Below are positions 9,019 to 18,183 of a stretch of DNA of 64,000 nucleotides, piece after piece. The notes under the pieces were generated by a model. That model made no database searches. It had not been told where the DNA came from and saw only the letters and a program-made list of their open reading frames with translations. Source of the DNA: Deltaproteobacteria bacterium (lineage in GTDB: Bacteria > Desulfobacterota > Desulfobulbia > Desulfobulbales > Desulfurivibrionaceae); contig DUZW01000007.1 in the NCBI GenBank assembly GCA_013349295.1, positions 43,423-107,422 on the forward strand, read 5' to 3'. How positions within the stretch are numbered: position 1 is the stretch's first letter; the number at the start of each line of letters is the position of its first letter. A program made the position numbers and the translations under genes.

Positions 9019-10362
9019 ATGCATTCTACCATAACCAGAGATCAGATTCAAACCGTCAGCGAACTTACCCGGTCAATCCGGGGGGTGCTTGAGGTCTCCT
9101 TTCCCTTTGTCACTGTAGCCGGGGAGATCTCCAATCTGCGCTGCCCTTACTCGGGGCATCTCTATTTCACCCTCAAGGATGAAAGTGCCCAGATAAAAGC
9201 AGTGCTTTTCAAGCCCCAACAGCGCTATCTCGCCTGCACCCCGACGGATGGCCTGGAGGTGGTTTGCCGAGGCCGCATCTCATTGTATGAAGCCCGCGGC
9301 GAATACCAGCTCATTGTGGATTTTTTGACGACAAAGGGCTCCGGAACATTGCAGCTTGCCTTCGATCTTCTCAAGCGCAAACTTGCAGACGAAGGACTTT
9401 TTGATGGGGAGCGAAAACGGTCACTGCCTCTGCTGCCCGAGAAAATAGCTCTTATCACCTCGCCAAGCGGAGCGGCGGTGCATGATTTTATCACCATGGC
9501 CGAAAAAAGATGCGCCGCAATCCCGATTGAAATTTTCCCGGTTCGAGTCCAGGGGGCCGGGTCCTTGGAAGACATCATCGAGGCCATAACCCTCTGTAAC
9601 CAAAGAGGGGAAAACGATGTGATCGTTCTCTGCCGTGGAGGCGGCTCCCTGGAAGACCTGTGGACCTTTAACGAAGAAAAGCTCGCCCGGGCCATTGCCG
9701 GTTCGCGCGTCCCCATAGTTTCGGCAATTGGCCACGAAGTTGATTTCACCATCGCCGATCTGGTCGCGGACTTCCGGGCTCCCACCCCCACCGGTGCCGC
9801 CGAAGCGCTTATCCCCAGCCGCGCCCAACTCCATGCCCAACTGCACAACCTCACCACCCGACTGACAAAAACGGTTCAAGACAGGCTAACCTTTTTCCGC
9901 CGCGCCATCGAGGACCACCGAAAAATCCTGGGCGACCCCACCTCGCTTCTTGACCAGTTCCGCCTGACAACCGACCATGCCTTGACCTCCTTGCACTTCG
10001 CCTTTTCCACCAGTATCCATCAGCGCCAACTCGCCCTTGCCAGACTCAGCCAGATCCTTGCCAGCCATAACCCACATAAGCACCTGGAATATCAGAACCA
10101 ATGGGTCCATGAGCTGCGCCGACGTTTGACCCAAGCCATGCTTCGCCAACAGGAGCGCAAACGGGCAGCACTGGGCAAAAACGCCGGGCTGCTGCATGCC
10201 ATAAGTCCGCTGGCGGTTCTTGGCAGAGGCTACAGTATTGTGCAACGAAAAAATGGGAATATCGTTCGAAACAGCGCAGAGGTCCAAATTGGGGAAACCA
10301 TCAACCTCACCCTTGCCCAAGGCGGGATCGACTGCGAGGTAAAAAAAACATGGCCAGGGTGA
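9019..10362 (+). CDS. xseA: Exodeoxyribonuclease VII large subunit
   Basis: Catalytic subunit of the single-strand DNA exonuclease VII. An N-terminal OB-fold (SFPFVTVAGEISNLRCPYSGHLYFTLKD) is followed by the central catalytic domain with VIVLCRGGGSLEDLWTFNEE and SAIGHEVDFTIADLVADFRAPTPTGAAE, then a long coiled-coil arm and the terminal GRGYSIVQ segment. Length 447. I use the ATG at 9019 because AGGA sits seven bases before it; the ATG at 9013 would be too close. The small subunit gene xseB does not follow, since a tRNA and terminator come next. Confidence 0.95.
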   Translation: MHSTITRDQIQTVSELTRSIRGVLEVSFPFVTVAGEISNLRCPYSGHLYFTLKDESAQIKAVLFKPQQRYLACTPTDGLEVVCRGRISLYEARGEYQLIVDFLTTKGSGTLQLAFDLLKRKLADEGLFDGERKRSLPLLPEKIALITSPSGAAVHDFITMAEKRCAAIPIEIFPVRVQGAGSLEDIIEAITLCNQRGENDVIVLCRGGGSLEDLWTFNEEKLARAIAGSRVPIVSAIGHEVDFTIADLVADFRAPTPTGAAEALIPSRAQLHAQLHNLTTRLTKTVQDRLTFFRRAIEDHRKILGDPTSLLDQFRLTTDHALTSLHFAFSTSIHQRQLALARLSQILASHNPHKHLEYQNQWVHELRRRLTQAMLRQQERKRAALGKNAGLLHAISPLAVLGRGYSIVQRKNGNIVRNSAEVQIGETINLTLAQGGIDCEVKKTWPG

Positions 10363-10401
10363 TCGTAACCAAGGCGAGAAGAACGCCACCGACATGTAGA
10401 C

Positions 10402-10440
10402 AAAACAAAAAAGGGTTTCCGGAATTAACCGGAAACCCTT
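10402..10440 (-). terminator. Rho-independent terminator of the tRNA-Pro gene
   Basis: Perfect 12-bp stem AAGGGTTTCCGG / CCGGAAACCCTT (10411-10422 and 10429-10440) with a 6-base loop. On the minus strand it is followed by a TTTTTTGTTTTG run, so it terminates transcription coming from the tRNA. On the plus strand no T-run follows, so it is a weaker candidate end for xseA. Confidence 0.85.
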
Positions 10441-10448
10441 ACTATTAC

Positions 10449-10525
10449 TGGTCGGGATGAGAGGATTCGAACCTCCGACCCCGTGCTCCCGAAGCACGTG
10501 CTCTACCAGGCTGAGCCACATCCCG
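10449..10525 (-). tRNA. tRNA-Pro (anticodon CGG)
   Basis: A 77-base minus-strand cloverleaf. The acceptor stem is CGGGATG paired with CATCCCG, followed by discriminator A and an encoded CCA. The D-arm is GGCTCAGCCTGGTAGAGC, the anticodon stem is CGTGC/GCACG around the loop TTCGGGA (anticodon CGG), and the T-arm contains GGTTCGAATCC. Length and overall sequence closely resemble E. coli proline tRNA. A terminator follows immediately. Confidence 0.95.
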
Positions 10526-10614
10526 ACATTATGATCATTTCTCTTTCATTCACCAGGCTGGTCCCTGACTTAAAATTGTGGACCATATGTACCCAGAGTT
10601 TTTTGAGGCGTCAA

Positions 10615-10658
10615 CAAAAAAGAAGGCAGGAGCTCCCAGCTTATGGAGCACCTGCCTT
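10615..10658 (-). terminator. Rho-independent terminator of the HU gene
   Basis: Minus-strand hairpin with arms AAGGCAGGTGCTCC and GGAGCTCCTGCCTT (one mismatch) and an 8-base loop, followed by CTTTTTT. It lies about 35 bases past the HU stop codon. Confidence 0.8.
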
Positions 10659-10694
10659 GCCTGTTAACAGATACAGCGGATGAAGAGATGCAGC

Positions 10695-10967
10695 TTACTT
10701 TACTGCTTCAGCAAGCTTACTGCCGGGCTTAAAGCGTGCGACTTTGCGCGCCTTGATGGTGATGGCCTTCCCGGTCTGAGGATTGCGACCCTGACGAGCC
10801 GCCCTCTTGGTCACGGAAAAGGTACCAAAACCAACCAAAGTTACCTTGTCACCTTTTTTCAAAGCTGCGGTAACTGCTTCCAGCATACCACCAAGGGTTT
10901 TCTCAGCTGCAGCCTTGCTGATACCGCCGGCTTTTGCCATGTTCTCGACTAATTCACTTTTGTTCAT
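10695..10967 (-). CDS. hup: HU-family DNA-binding protein
   Basis: Small nucleoid protein that bends and compacts DNA. It is 90 residues starting MNKSELVENMAKAGGISKAAAEK, with the conserved core VTLVGFGTFSV and the DNA-embracing arm RAARQGRNPQTGKAITI ending in the intercalating Asn-Pro, then VARFKPGSKLAEAVK. The start at 10967 is fixed by an AGGAGGAAGGAGAGGA ribosome site. An upstream in-frame extension lacks homology to the family. It has its own promoter-like sequence and terminator, so it is monocistronic. Confidence 0.95.
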   Translation of the reverse strand: MNKSELVENMAKAGGISKAAAEKTLGGMLEAVTAALKKGDKVTLVGFGTFSVTKRAARQGRNPQTGKAITIKARKVARFKPGSKLAEAVK

Positions 10968-11042
10968 TCCTCTCCTTCCTCCTCGTGAATTTAGAGATTC
11001 TCTGCCTTCTACAAGCACCGTAATCAAGTTGCCTAAGGGGCG

Positions 11043-11070
11043 ATTTAAACAGATGTGTGGTGATTGTCAA
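11043..11070 (-). promoter_or_regulatory. Possible HU promoter
   Basis: Minus strand: TTGACA (11070-11065), 16-base spacer, TTAAAT (11048-11043). A second TTGACA lies 21 bases further upstream (11091-11086) inside the direct repeat TGTCAAACAAAAAA. The -10 match is imperfect (4 of 6). Confidence 0.35.
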
Positions 11071-11178
11071 ACAAAAAAAAGCGTCTGTCAAACAAAAAAT
11101 GTGATAAAATAAGAAAAAAAAGACCTATGCTGCATCTGTTCCCTGCCGACTTCGGAAAGAAAATCACCCCGCCAAATC

Positions 11179-11964
11179 CTATCTTCCTTGTGGATCAATC
11201 GTAACCGTACGCAAACCCAAGCACGAAAATTCGTGCTTAATACTCGGAAATACGTTTTTTTTTCGAATTTCACACAAATCTTGTTTCAGCACTGCAATGG
11301 TAGCATTTCCCTGGGAAAGCCGTACCCGCACCCCCATAAAGCCTTTTTTTTGCAGCAGGGCCTCACACTGGGCCACCAGCAAAATTTTTTCTCTGGTGAT
11401 GGGTTCCCGTTGCGCTATTCTTGTAGCCAAGCAGGAGGATGCATGCGCATCCCAGGTTGACAGGGAAAATTCCCGACTGAGCAAGCGAATCTCTTTTTTT
11501 GTAAAACCGAGATCAGCCAGGGGGGTTTGCACATTCAGCTCGGCAACAGCCATTAAACCTGGCCGATCTTGCCCGAGGTCGTCGCGATTGGTGCCATCGA
11601 ACAACAATGCCCCCTCAAGAACAGGCATTTCAGCCAAAAATGTTTGATAGATTTTTTTTTTGCAGTGATAACAGCGCTCGGCTCCATTGGCAACGAACTC
11701 CGACCAAACCAACGGATTGATCGCAATGGGATGAAAAAAGCAGCCCCGCTCCTTAACAGCAAGCTCAACGCGCTCCACTTCCGAGGACGGCAGGAGTTCG
11801 GACCTGGCATGAAAGGCATGAACCGACGAGGGGCCCAAAGTAGTGCAGGCGGCATACAAGAGAAAGGAACTGTCCACCCCGCCGGAAAAGGCGATAGCAA
11901 CCTTCTTGTATTGTGAAATTATCTCCTGCAGCTGCCGATATTTTGCCGACAAAGAATTTTCCAC
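11179..11964 (-). CDS. larE: LarE-type ATP-dependent sulfur transferase
   Basis: PP-loop ATP pyrophosphatase. In the characterised family it adenylates a pyridinium carboxylate and inserts sulfur taken from a protein cysteine, making the nickel-pincer cofactor of lactate racemase. Residues 28-34 are the PP-loop SGGVDSS. RCYHCKKKIY and FDGTNRDDL are family segments, and SSCLATR holds the cysteine expected to donate sulfur. It is 261 residues. It starts 11 bases after the HcyBio gene, and no larB, larC or larA is nearby. This suggests, without proof, that it serves homocysteine synthesis or an unrelated thiolation. Confidence 0.82.
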   Translation of the reverse strand: MENSLSAKYRQLQEIISQYKKVAIAFSGGVDSSFLLYAACTTLGPSSVHAFHARSELLPSSEVERVELAVKERGCFFHPIAINPLVWSEFVANGAERCYHCKKKIYQTFLAEMPVLEGALLFDGTNRDDLGQDRPGLMAVAELNVQTPLADLGFTKKEIRLLSREFSLSTWDAHASSCLATRIAQREPITREKILLVAQCEALLQKKGFMGVRVRLSQGNATIAVLKQDLCEIRKKNVFPSIKHEFSCLGLRTVTIDPQGR

Positions 11965-11975
11965 CCGGGTTGCAC

Positions 11976-13145
11976 TTACTCAGCAGGCAAAGTCTGGATG
12001 GGCTTTTCAAGAAAAAACTTTCTACTTGTTATCCAACCCTTAAGGGTCTCGGCAATTTCTCGCGCCCGAACCACACTGGAGAGAGGCGCCGTGGGTACCA
12101 TCTTGCCATTCACCTCAATCTGACCGCTCTTCAATTGCGCATAGCTGACTTCCCCATAGTTGCGCGCCACGCCATGTGAATAGTCATAGGAATAATCAAC
12201 AATCTGGGTAAAGATCTCCTCATCGGAAACCCCGGTAAAAGAGGCCATTTCCTCATTCAAGATGGGAATCGGCACCCCGATTCCCACGGCCAGGGAGCTG
12301 CCGTAGCCCTGCATGCTCACGCCCTTGAGCCAGCGGGCAGACATCTGTTTCAAATCACCCTGCACCATCATGGTGCCGGCTGCTCTTCTGGTTGTGCCGT
12401 TTTCCGACCGCAGGGCTTTCGGGTTGTGCTGACTGCCATGCCAGGTCACATAACCGATTCCACCGCCCAGAAAAATCCTCGTCCCCAAGCCGATTGTCTT
12501 ATAAAATGGATCGTTCAACAGGGGACTCAACTCGCCGGCACTGCAAAAAGTCGCGTTTCGAGCCTGGGGCTTCAGGGTGCCCATGTAACAATATACGGTT
12601 CGATCGGAAAGATTAATGGCACAATTGTAATTCTGATAACAATTACGGGGATTCACCAGGAGCACATACGGCAAATCGGCAAGCGTCACCTCTTTTTCCA
12701 AATTTTTATTCGGATAGCAGTCTGTTCCATATCCCACGGCCTTAAGCAGCACCTTTTTTCCGGCTACCAGATCTTCAAGCACATGCCCGCCGCCATAAAG
12801 AAATTCACCGGGGAAGACCTTATTCAGGGGATCATCCTCCGGCGGCTCCGTCGCGCCGATATAGACATCCACCGCGGCAAGCCCGGCATAGGCCGGCACA
12901 TTGTTCAACCACACCTTGAGTGCCTTGGTGGTGGGATTGGAGTGACCGAAATTGATAAACGCTCCAGAAGAACACATGGGAGAAAATGTGCCGGTGGTTA
13001 CCACATCCACCTTTCTGGCAGCTTCAACCGGACCATGCTTTTTCACAATACCGACCATCTCTTCGGCGGTGACCACCACAGCCTGCCCCGCCTTGATCTT
13101 GGCATTGATTTCTTCATATGTCTTCTGAACCTTAAACTCGCTCAT
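11976..13145 (-). CDS. Homocysteine biosynthesis protein, HcyBio (DUF39) family
   Basis: 389 residues with the family-typical N-terminus KTYEEINAKIKAGQAVVVTAEE, a TTGTFSPMCSSGAFINFGHS segment with conserved cysteine, and ARNATFCSAGELSPLLNDP followed by GTRIFLGGGIGYVTWHGSQHNP. The characterised archaeal relative (MA1821 of Methanosarcina) converts aspartate semialdehyde and sulfide to homocysteine, bypassing O-acyl homoserine. That fits a sulfide-rich anaerobe. The partner ferredoxin-like/NIL subunit is not adjacent. A CBS-ACT protein lies upstream and larE downstream, both in the same direction. Confidence 0.85.
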   Translation of the reverse strand: MSEFKVQKTYEEINAKIKAGQAVVVTAEEMVGIVKKHGPVEAARKVDVVTTGTFSPMCSSGAFINFGHSNPTTKALKVWLNNVPAYAGLAAVDVYIGATEPPEDDPLNKVFPGEFLYGGGHVLEDLVAGKKVLLKAVGYGTDCYPNKNLEKEVTLADLPYVLLVNPRNCYQNYNCAINLSDRTVYCYMGTLKPQARNATFCSAGELSPLLNDPFYKTIGLGTRIFLGGGIGYVTWHGSQHNPKALRSENGTTRRAAGTMMVQGDLKQMSARWLKGVSMQGYGSSLAVGIGVPIPILNEEMASFTGVSDEEIFTQIVDYSYDYSHGVARNYGEVSYAQLKSGQIEVNGKMVPTAPLSSVVRAREIAETLKGWITSRKFFLEKPIQTLPAE

Positions 13146-13188
13146 GTAAACAGCTCCTTCTCAGGGATAATCCTACGATGGGCGGACA

Positions 13189-13788
13189 TTAATCCTCCAC
13201 CGAGACAACTTTGTGGCCGGCTTCTTCAAGGGCGTCGATCGCTTTGTCCAACTCCCCTTTTTCCAGCCTGAAACAATACAATTTTCGCCGGGAGGAATGG
13301 CTTTCGGTTGCCACGCTGATTATCTCACATCCGTGTTCTTTAATAATTCTGGTGACATCTTCGACCCCGCCGACTTTGCCGACCAGAACATCCAGCCGCG
13401 ACGAGGCCCGCAACAATCCCATCATATTGATAAAGGCCGACAGCAAATCAATGGCGGTGATGATTCCCACCAGTTTTTTCTTGTCAAGAACCGGCAAGCC
13501 GCCGATTTTGTAATCATGAATGAGGCGGGCAGCCTTTTCTATACTGGCATTGATATTAACGGTAATGGGGTTAAGCACCATCACCTCGTGCACATGGATA
13601 TCCTTCTCTTGCGAAGGAAAAGAATACTGACGCAAATCGCTTTCCGTAATAAAGCCGACCAACTGCCCGTCTTCCACCACAGGCAGATGCCGGATGGAAT
13701 GTTTTTTCATCAACGCCCCGGCCTCTTGCAGCAAGGCATCTTTACCAACGAGGACCAGGTCTTTTTGCATGCAGTTTTTTACTTTCAT
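13189..13788 (-). CDS. CBS-domain pair protein with C-terminal ACT-like domain
   Basis: 199 residues. CBS 1 (about 1-60, SIRHLPVVEDGQLVGFITESDLR) and CBS 2 (about 70-125, KIGGLPVLDKKKLVGIITAIDLL) form an adenosyl-nucleotide-binding Bateman module. The last 60 residues (VGGVEDVTRIIKEHGCEIISVATES...) look like an ACT amino-acid sensor. Such AcuB-like proteins are regulatory. Its position just upstream of the HcyBio gene, same strand, makes regulation of homocysteine or methionine synthesis a reasonable guess. Confidence 0.75.
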   Translation of the reverse strand: MKVKNCMQKDLVLVGKDALLQEAGALMKKHSIRHLPVVEDGQLVGFITESDLRQYSFPSQEKDIHVHEVMVLNPITVNINASIEKAARLIHDYKIGGLPVLDKKKLVGIITAIDLLSAFINMMGLLRASSRLDVLVGKVGGVEDVTRIIKEHGCEIISVATESHSSRRKLYCFRLEKGELDKAIDALEEAGHKVVSVED

Positions 13789-14123
13789 GATCCTGCCCGA
13801 GAAGCGACTGCGCGTTTTTTCTCACTCTGACTGAGACAATATCTGCCTTAGCATAACAGCAAAGCCAACTATACAACATTTTGACATTTATACATTATCC
13901 ACAATGAGAAGCAAGCAGTTAATCCCCTTCCTTGGCGACTTTCCTTGAGGAAAATGCGCGGCAAGATAAACGAACTTTTCCCTTTTATTTTTCACAGGAT
14001 ATGATTATGAAAGTCACTGTGCCAAAGGGAAATTCCTTGAAATCACAAAACCATCGCCCCAAAATGGGATTTGTACTAAATCGGTCGCAAAAACACACCA
14101 CCCAATAACCCACCAATCTCACT
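13789..14123. other. Divergent intergenic region, CBS protein / pheA
   Basis: 335 bases between two divergent genes. A TTGACA hexamer is at 13881-13886, but no matching -10 box stands at the right distance. No hairpin of note, no small gene with a ribosome site, and no recognisable RNA were seen. Confidence 0.4.
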
Positions 14124-15209
14124 ATGAAAAACAAGAAAGACCTCACCCTAGCCGATGTCCGGCAACAGATCGATGCCATAGACAGCCAGTTTTTAGAGCT
14201 TCTCAAAAAACGGTTGCTCTGCGCCAAAAAAATCGGCGAGCTCAAGGACCAGAATAATAAGGCCAAATGGGATCCGCTGCGGGAACGTCAAATCTTTGAG
14301 CGGTTGCTTGCCGAAAACAACGGCGCCTTTCCAGAACAGCCGCTCATGAGCATCTTCCATGAGATCATCACCACCTGCCGGCTCTCGCAAAAAAAGGTTG
14401 CCGTAGCCTATCTTGGTCCTGAAGCTACCTTTTCGCATCTGGCAGGGATAAAATACTTCGGCCACTCCGCCAAGTATCTCCCCCTGGAAACCATTGAGGA
14501 CATCTTTGACGAGATTGAGCGCGGCAGAACGCAATACGGCATTGTCCCGGTGGAAAACTCCATCGAAGGCGCGGTCACCTCGACCTTGGACTCCTTTATT
14601 AAGTACAATGTCAAGATCTGCGGCGAATTGAATCTGGGGATCATCCACAACCTGGTCAACAAATCAGGCAACATGGACGACATCAAGCTGGTGGTTTCCC
14701 ACCCCCAGCCCATTGCCCAATGTCGGCAATGGTTGAAAAAACATCTTCCCAACGTCACAATCCAGGACGTCTTCAGCACCAGCGTCGCCGCAAAAATGGC
14801 TGCGGAAGACCCAAGCGTGGCTGCCATTGCCAGCTCACTGGCCATCACCACCTACCAGTTGCAGTCCGTAGTCAAGGGAATCGAGGATTACCGGGGCAAC
14901 ACCACCCGTTTCCTGCTCATCGGCAAGGAATCGCCCTCCAGAAGCGGCAAGGACAAAACCTCTCTGCTGGTCAGCCTTCTTGACCGCCCCGGCGCCCTGA
15001 ACGACGCCTTGAGCATCCTGGCGCAACGCTCCATCAACCTGACCCGGATCGAATCGAGACCGGTCAAGGACGAACCGGGCCGCTACCTTTTTTTCATCGA
15101 CATGCTTGGCCATCTGGAGGATGAGATTGTCAGGGATGGCTGTGAAAAACTGAAAGAAATCTGCTCGTATTTCGAATGGTTGGGGTCTTACCCGCGGGTT
15201 GGAGAATAA
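14124..15209 (+). CDS. pheA: Bifunctional chorismate mutase / prephenate dehydratase
   Basis: Makes phenylpyruvate from chorismate in phenylalanine synthesis. Residues about 8-90 are an AroQ-type chorismate mutase (VRQQIDAIDSQFLELLKKR, then KWDPLRERQIF). Residues about 93-270 are prephenate dehydratase (YLGPEATFSHLAG, VPVENSIEGAVTSTLDSF, and the catalytic Thr-Arg-Phe in NTTRFLLIG). Residues about 280-355 are an ACT domain with RIESRPVKDEPGRYLFFID, the ESRP motif that binds phenylalanine for feedback inhibition. At 361 residues it is complete. Confidence 0.96.
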   Translation: MKNKKDLTLADVRQQIDAIDSQFLELLKKRLLCAKKIGELKDQNNKAKWDPLRERQIFERLLAENNGAFPEQPLMSIFHEIITTCRLSQKKVAVAYLGPEATFSHLAGIKYFGHSAKYLPLETIEDIFDEIERGRTQYGIVPVENSIEGAVTSTLDSFIKYNVKICGELNLGIIHNLVNKSGNMDDIKLVVSHPQPIAQCRQWLKKHLPNVTIQDVFSTSVAAKMAAEDPSVAAIASSLAITTYQLQSVVKGIEDYRGNTTRFLLIGKESPSRSGKDKTSLLVSLLDRPGALNDALSILAQRSINLTRIESRPVKDEPGRYLFFIDMLGHLEDEIVRDGCEKLKEICSYFEWLGSYPRVGE

Positions 15210-15306
15210 CGCGGATTCGAGGTCAAAGATATACGGTTCAAGGTGAAAGGTTCGCGTCTCGATTCCCTGCATCTTGAACTTTTGCCCCTGCAACCTGGCC
15301 CCTTTT

Positions 15307-16383
15307 TTATCCACCTATCCGCGACATCTGCCCGTGGCAATTCCCCACGCCATCCGGCGAAATGTCATGCCCTTTGGGCTTATTGAGGATAGCCGCTACG
15401 ATCAGCCCCCTGATCTCGTCATCGGTTGCGCCGTTACGCAGCCTGACCTTGAGATCGGTTTCCCGGTCGGATAAAAGACATGACCGCAGTCTCCCTTCCG
15501 AAGTAAGCCGCAAGCGGTTACACTGATCGCAGAAGTGATGACTGATGGGACTGATAAAACCGACACTGCCGACAGCCTCGGCAAACCGGTAAATACGGGC
15601 AGGCCCGTCCATCCGCTGCGCCGGTACCGGCTCAAGCGCCCCCAACGGCTTGACAAGTTCCATGATCCCCTGGGAACTGATGTATTTTCCTTTGTCCCAG
15701 AAAGCAGAAGTGCCAATGGGCATGAACTCGATAAAACGAATCTGTAGTGGCTCCGCCAGGGTCATCCTGGCAAAGTCGATGAATTCGTCGTCGTTTACCC
15801 CCCTCAGGGCAACGACATTCAGTTTTATCGGGGAAAAACCCAACTCCCTGGCCTTGCTGATTCCGGCCCAAACCCGAGCAAAAGCGTCAATCCCGGTAAT
15901 CTGACGAAAACGCTCCGGACGCAGGGTGTCGAGGCTGATATTCAATTTGCTGATACCGGCCTTTTGCAAGGCTTCCGCATGATCGGCCAACAAGACGCCG
16001 TTGGTGGTAAGACGGATATCGGTAAGTCCCGGAATTTCAGCCAACGCCTTGATAAAGGAGAGCACATCCCGCCGCACCAAGGGTTCACCTCCGGTCAGCC
16101 GAACCTTTTCAATGCCCAGAGAAACGGCAAGACGCACTACCCGGAGAATCTCTTCGTAGCGCAGCAACTCCTCGTTTGCCAACTTGACCCGCCCTACCTG
16201 AGGGGTGCAGTACTGACAGCGAAGATTGCAGTGGTCGGTGAGGGATATACGCAGATAACTGATGGAACGGGCAAACATGTCCGTCAAGCGCTCTCCCCGG
16301 GGCTGATCGAAAAGACCGGATTCAGACGGGGAGCCAAGATTTGCCTGCGGCTTCACAGCATATTGTCCAGGGTCGGTTGTCAT
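15307..16383 (-). CDS. moaA: GTP 3',8-cyclase (molybdenum cofactor)
   Basis: Radical SAM enzyme of the first molybdopterin step. The N-terminal cluster motif is CNLRCQYC (CxxxCxxC), after ISYLRISLTDH. GGEPL and the TTNGVLL strand follow. The C-terminal second Fe-S cluster is CDQCNRLRLTSEGRLRSC (CxxC-x13-C), and the protein ends in the conserved Gly-Gly. I choose the ATG at 16383. The family normally begins only about 10 residues before the barrel, so the N-terminus is about 25 residues long and a later start cannot be excluded. Other mo- genes are not adjacent. Confidence 0.9.
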   Translation of the reverse strand: MTTDPGQYAVKPQANLGSPSESGLFDQPRGERLTDMFARSISYLRISLTDHCNLRCQYCTPQVGRVKLANEELLRYEEILRVVRLAVSLGIEKVRLTGGEPLVRRDVLSFIKALAEIPGLTDIRLTTNGVLLADHAEALQKAGISKLNISLDTLRPERFRQITGIDAFARVWAGISKARELGFSPIKLNVVALRGVNDDEFIDFARMTLAEPLQIRFIEFMPIGTSAFWDKGKYISSQGIMELVKPLGALEPVPAQRMDGPARIYRFAEAVGSVGFISPISHHFCDQCNRLRLTSEGRLRSCLLSDRETDLKVRLRNGATDDEIRGLIVAAILNKPKGHDISPDGVGNCHGQMSRIGG

Positions 16384-16618
16384 GCTCGTCACGGATAGTA
16401 TATTAAGGTGTTCCAAAATAAGGGTGGGAAAAACTCCTGGGACAATGCCACTGCCTTGCATATCCGGACGAAATCGTCCTCGCCGCCCGTATCAATCTTT
16501 GATTTTTTCCAGCTTTCCTGCTACATATTATAATTGGTAAGACTACGATGCCCTGGAGCATTCGTCAATCGTCATCTTTCAACCCCACCCTTAAAATTCA
16601 ATCTGGAATAAACCGCCC

Positions 16619-17686
16619 ATGCTCATCCTCGGCATTGAAAGCTCCTGCGATGAAACAGCTGCGGCGGTTCTGCGCGACGGCAACACCCTGCTCAGCAATG
16701 TCATTAATTCTCAGATTGCCGTACACAGCCCTTACGGCGGCGTGGTTCCGGAACTTGCCTCCCGTAAACATCTGGAAAATATTTATCCGGTGGTGGAGAC
16801 GGCTCTCAGCCAAGCAGGCGTGACCTTGGACGACATTGACGGCCTGGCCGTCACCCAGGGTCCGGGCCTTGTCGGCTCGCTGCTCATCGGCCTTTCCTTC
16901 GCCAAAGCCATTTCCGCAGTGAAAGGCATCCCCTATGTTGGAGTCGACCACATAGTCGGCCATCTCCTCTCACCTTTTCTGGAAAAAGAGCAACCGGAAT
17001 TCCCCTATATCGCCCTGGTTGCTTCAGGTGGACATTCCAGCATTTTCCTGGTTCAGGACCACACCACCATCCAGCCCTTGGGCAGAACCCGGGATGATGC
17101 GGCAGGCGAAGCCTTTGACAAGGTGGGCAAGATTCTTGATCTTGAATATCCGGGAGGTCCGGTCATCAGCCGTTTGGCCGAGCAAGGAAACCCTGCGGCG
17201 ATCCCCTTTCCCCGCGCCTGGCTTACCCCGGACAGCCTCGACTTCAGCTTCAGCGGCCTAAAAACCGCGGTTGCCAATTATGTTCATCAACGCCGGCAAA
17301 AAAACGAGTCGTTCAATATCCCTGATATCTGCGCGTCCTTCCAGGAAGCCGTGGTGGAGGTCCTTTGCAAAAAAGTGCTCAAGGCCGCGAAAATGCATGG
17401 CATCTCCACCATTGCCCTTGCCGGGGGAGTGGCGGCCAATATAAGGTTGCGCACTTCCCTTCAGAACCTTGGCGCTGAACAGGGAGTCAAGATTTTCATG
17501 CCTTCCTTGGAACTCTGTACGGATAATGCCGCGATGATCGCCCTGGCAGGCTTTTATCAATTTTCTGAAAAAGCCACGACCTCTTTTGACACCGATGCCT
17601 ATTCCCGGTCGCCGTTCCTGCATCCGGGAGCTGTTTTCGGCGGCAGCCCTCCGGTTCCCCCCCCACCAAGCCGCATGGAACCATGA
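16619..17686 (+). CDS. tsaD: tRNA N6-adenosine threonylcarbamoyltransferase
   Basis: Transfers threonylcarbamoyl to A37 of ANN-decoding tRNAs, together with TsaB and TsaE. ASKHA fold with GIESSCDETAAAV at the N-terminus, metal ligands His111 and His115 in VDHIVGHLL, VASGGHSSIF, and the C-terminal GGVAAN and CTDNAAMIA motifs. It is 355 residues, of usual length. It overlaps the next gene by ATGA, so translation is probably coupled. Confidence 0.96.
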   Translation: MLILGIESSCDETAAAVLRDGNTLLSNVINSQIAVHSPYGGVVPELASRKHLENIYPVVETALSQAGVTLDDIDGLAVTQGPGLVGSLLIGLSFAKAISAVKGIPYVGVDHIVGHLLSPFLEKEQPEFPYIALVASGGHSSIFLVQDHTTIQPLGRTRDDAAGEAFDKVGKILDLEYPGGPVISRLAEQGNPAAIPFPRAWLTPDSLDFSFSGLKTAVANYVHQRRQKNESFNIPDICASFQEAVVEVLCKKVLKAAKMHGISTIALAGGVAANIRLRTSLQNLGAEQGVKIFMPSLELCTDNAAMIALAGFYQFSEKATTSFDTDAYSRSPFLHPGAVFGGSPPVPPPPSRMEP

Positions 17687-18183
17687 AGCCCCACCGCGCC
17701 GCAAGATACTATTACCTGAAATTTCTCCGGCTACAGGGAGACCCGCATTCCGTGGCCCTGGGTGTAGCCATTGGTCTCTTTATCGGCATTACCCCGACCA
17801 TTCCCATGCACAGCGCACTCATCATCATCATTTCCTGGCCCCTGCGGGGCAATATCCTTGCTGCCTTTATCGCCGCTACGGCGATCAGCAACCCCCTTAC
17901 CTGGCTGCCGCAATATTATTTTTCCTGGCGCCTGGGAACCTGGCTACTTCCCGGGCATCTCTCCTGGAATCGAATACAGGCCCTGCTGAGCCTTTTTGCC
18001 TCTGACGCAGGGTTCGAACAAAGTCTTGCTCTTTTCAAACAACTGGGCCTTGAGGCTGTTGCGGTAATGCTTCTGGGCGGAGTCCTGCTGGCAATCCCGT
18101 TTGCCTGCGCCGGATATTTTCTTTCTTTTAAATTTTTCAGCACTCTCCGCAAAAAGAGACTGGAAAAACATATTCTGAGATGA
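17683..18183 (+). CDS. DUF2062 membrane protein
   Basis: 166 residues with the DUF2062 pattern: a short basic N-terminus (YYYLKFLRLQGDPHSVALGVAIGLFIGITP), two or three hydrophobic segments, the SNPLTWLPQYY turn, and a long hydrophobic C-terminal helix before a basic tail. Function unknown. It overlaps tsaD and rsmA by four bases at each end, so it belongs to that operon. Confidence 0.85.
   Translation: MKPHRAARYYYLKFLRLQGDPHSVALGVAIGLFIGITPTIPMHSALIIIISWPLRGNILAAFIAATAISNPLTWLPQYYFSWRLGTWLLPGHLSWNRIQALLSLFASDAGFEQSLALFKQLGLEAVAVMLLGGVLLAIPFACAGYFLSFKFFSTLRKKRLEKHILR

Noticed and set aside
15210..15306. Repetitive GTTCAAGG-type sequence between pheA and moaA as a terminator or repeat element
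   Set aside because: The complementarity is weak and no T-run follows. Copies elsewhere in the window are not convincing.
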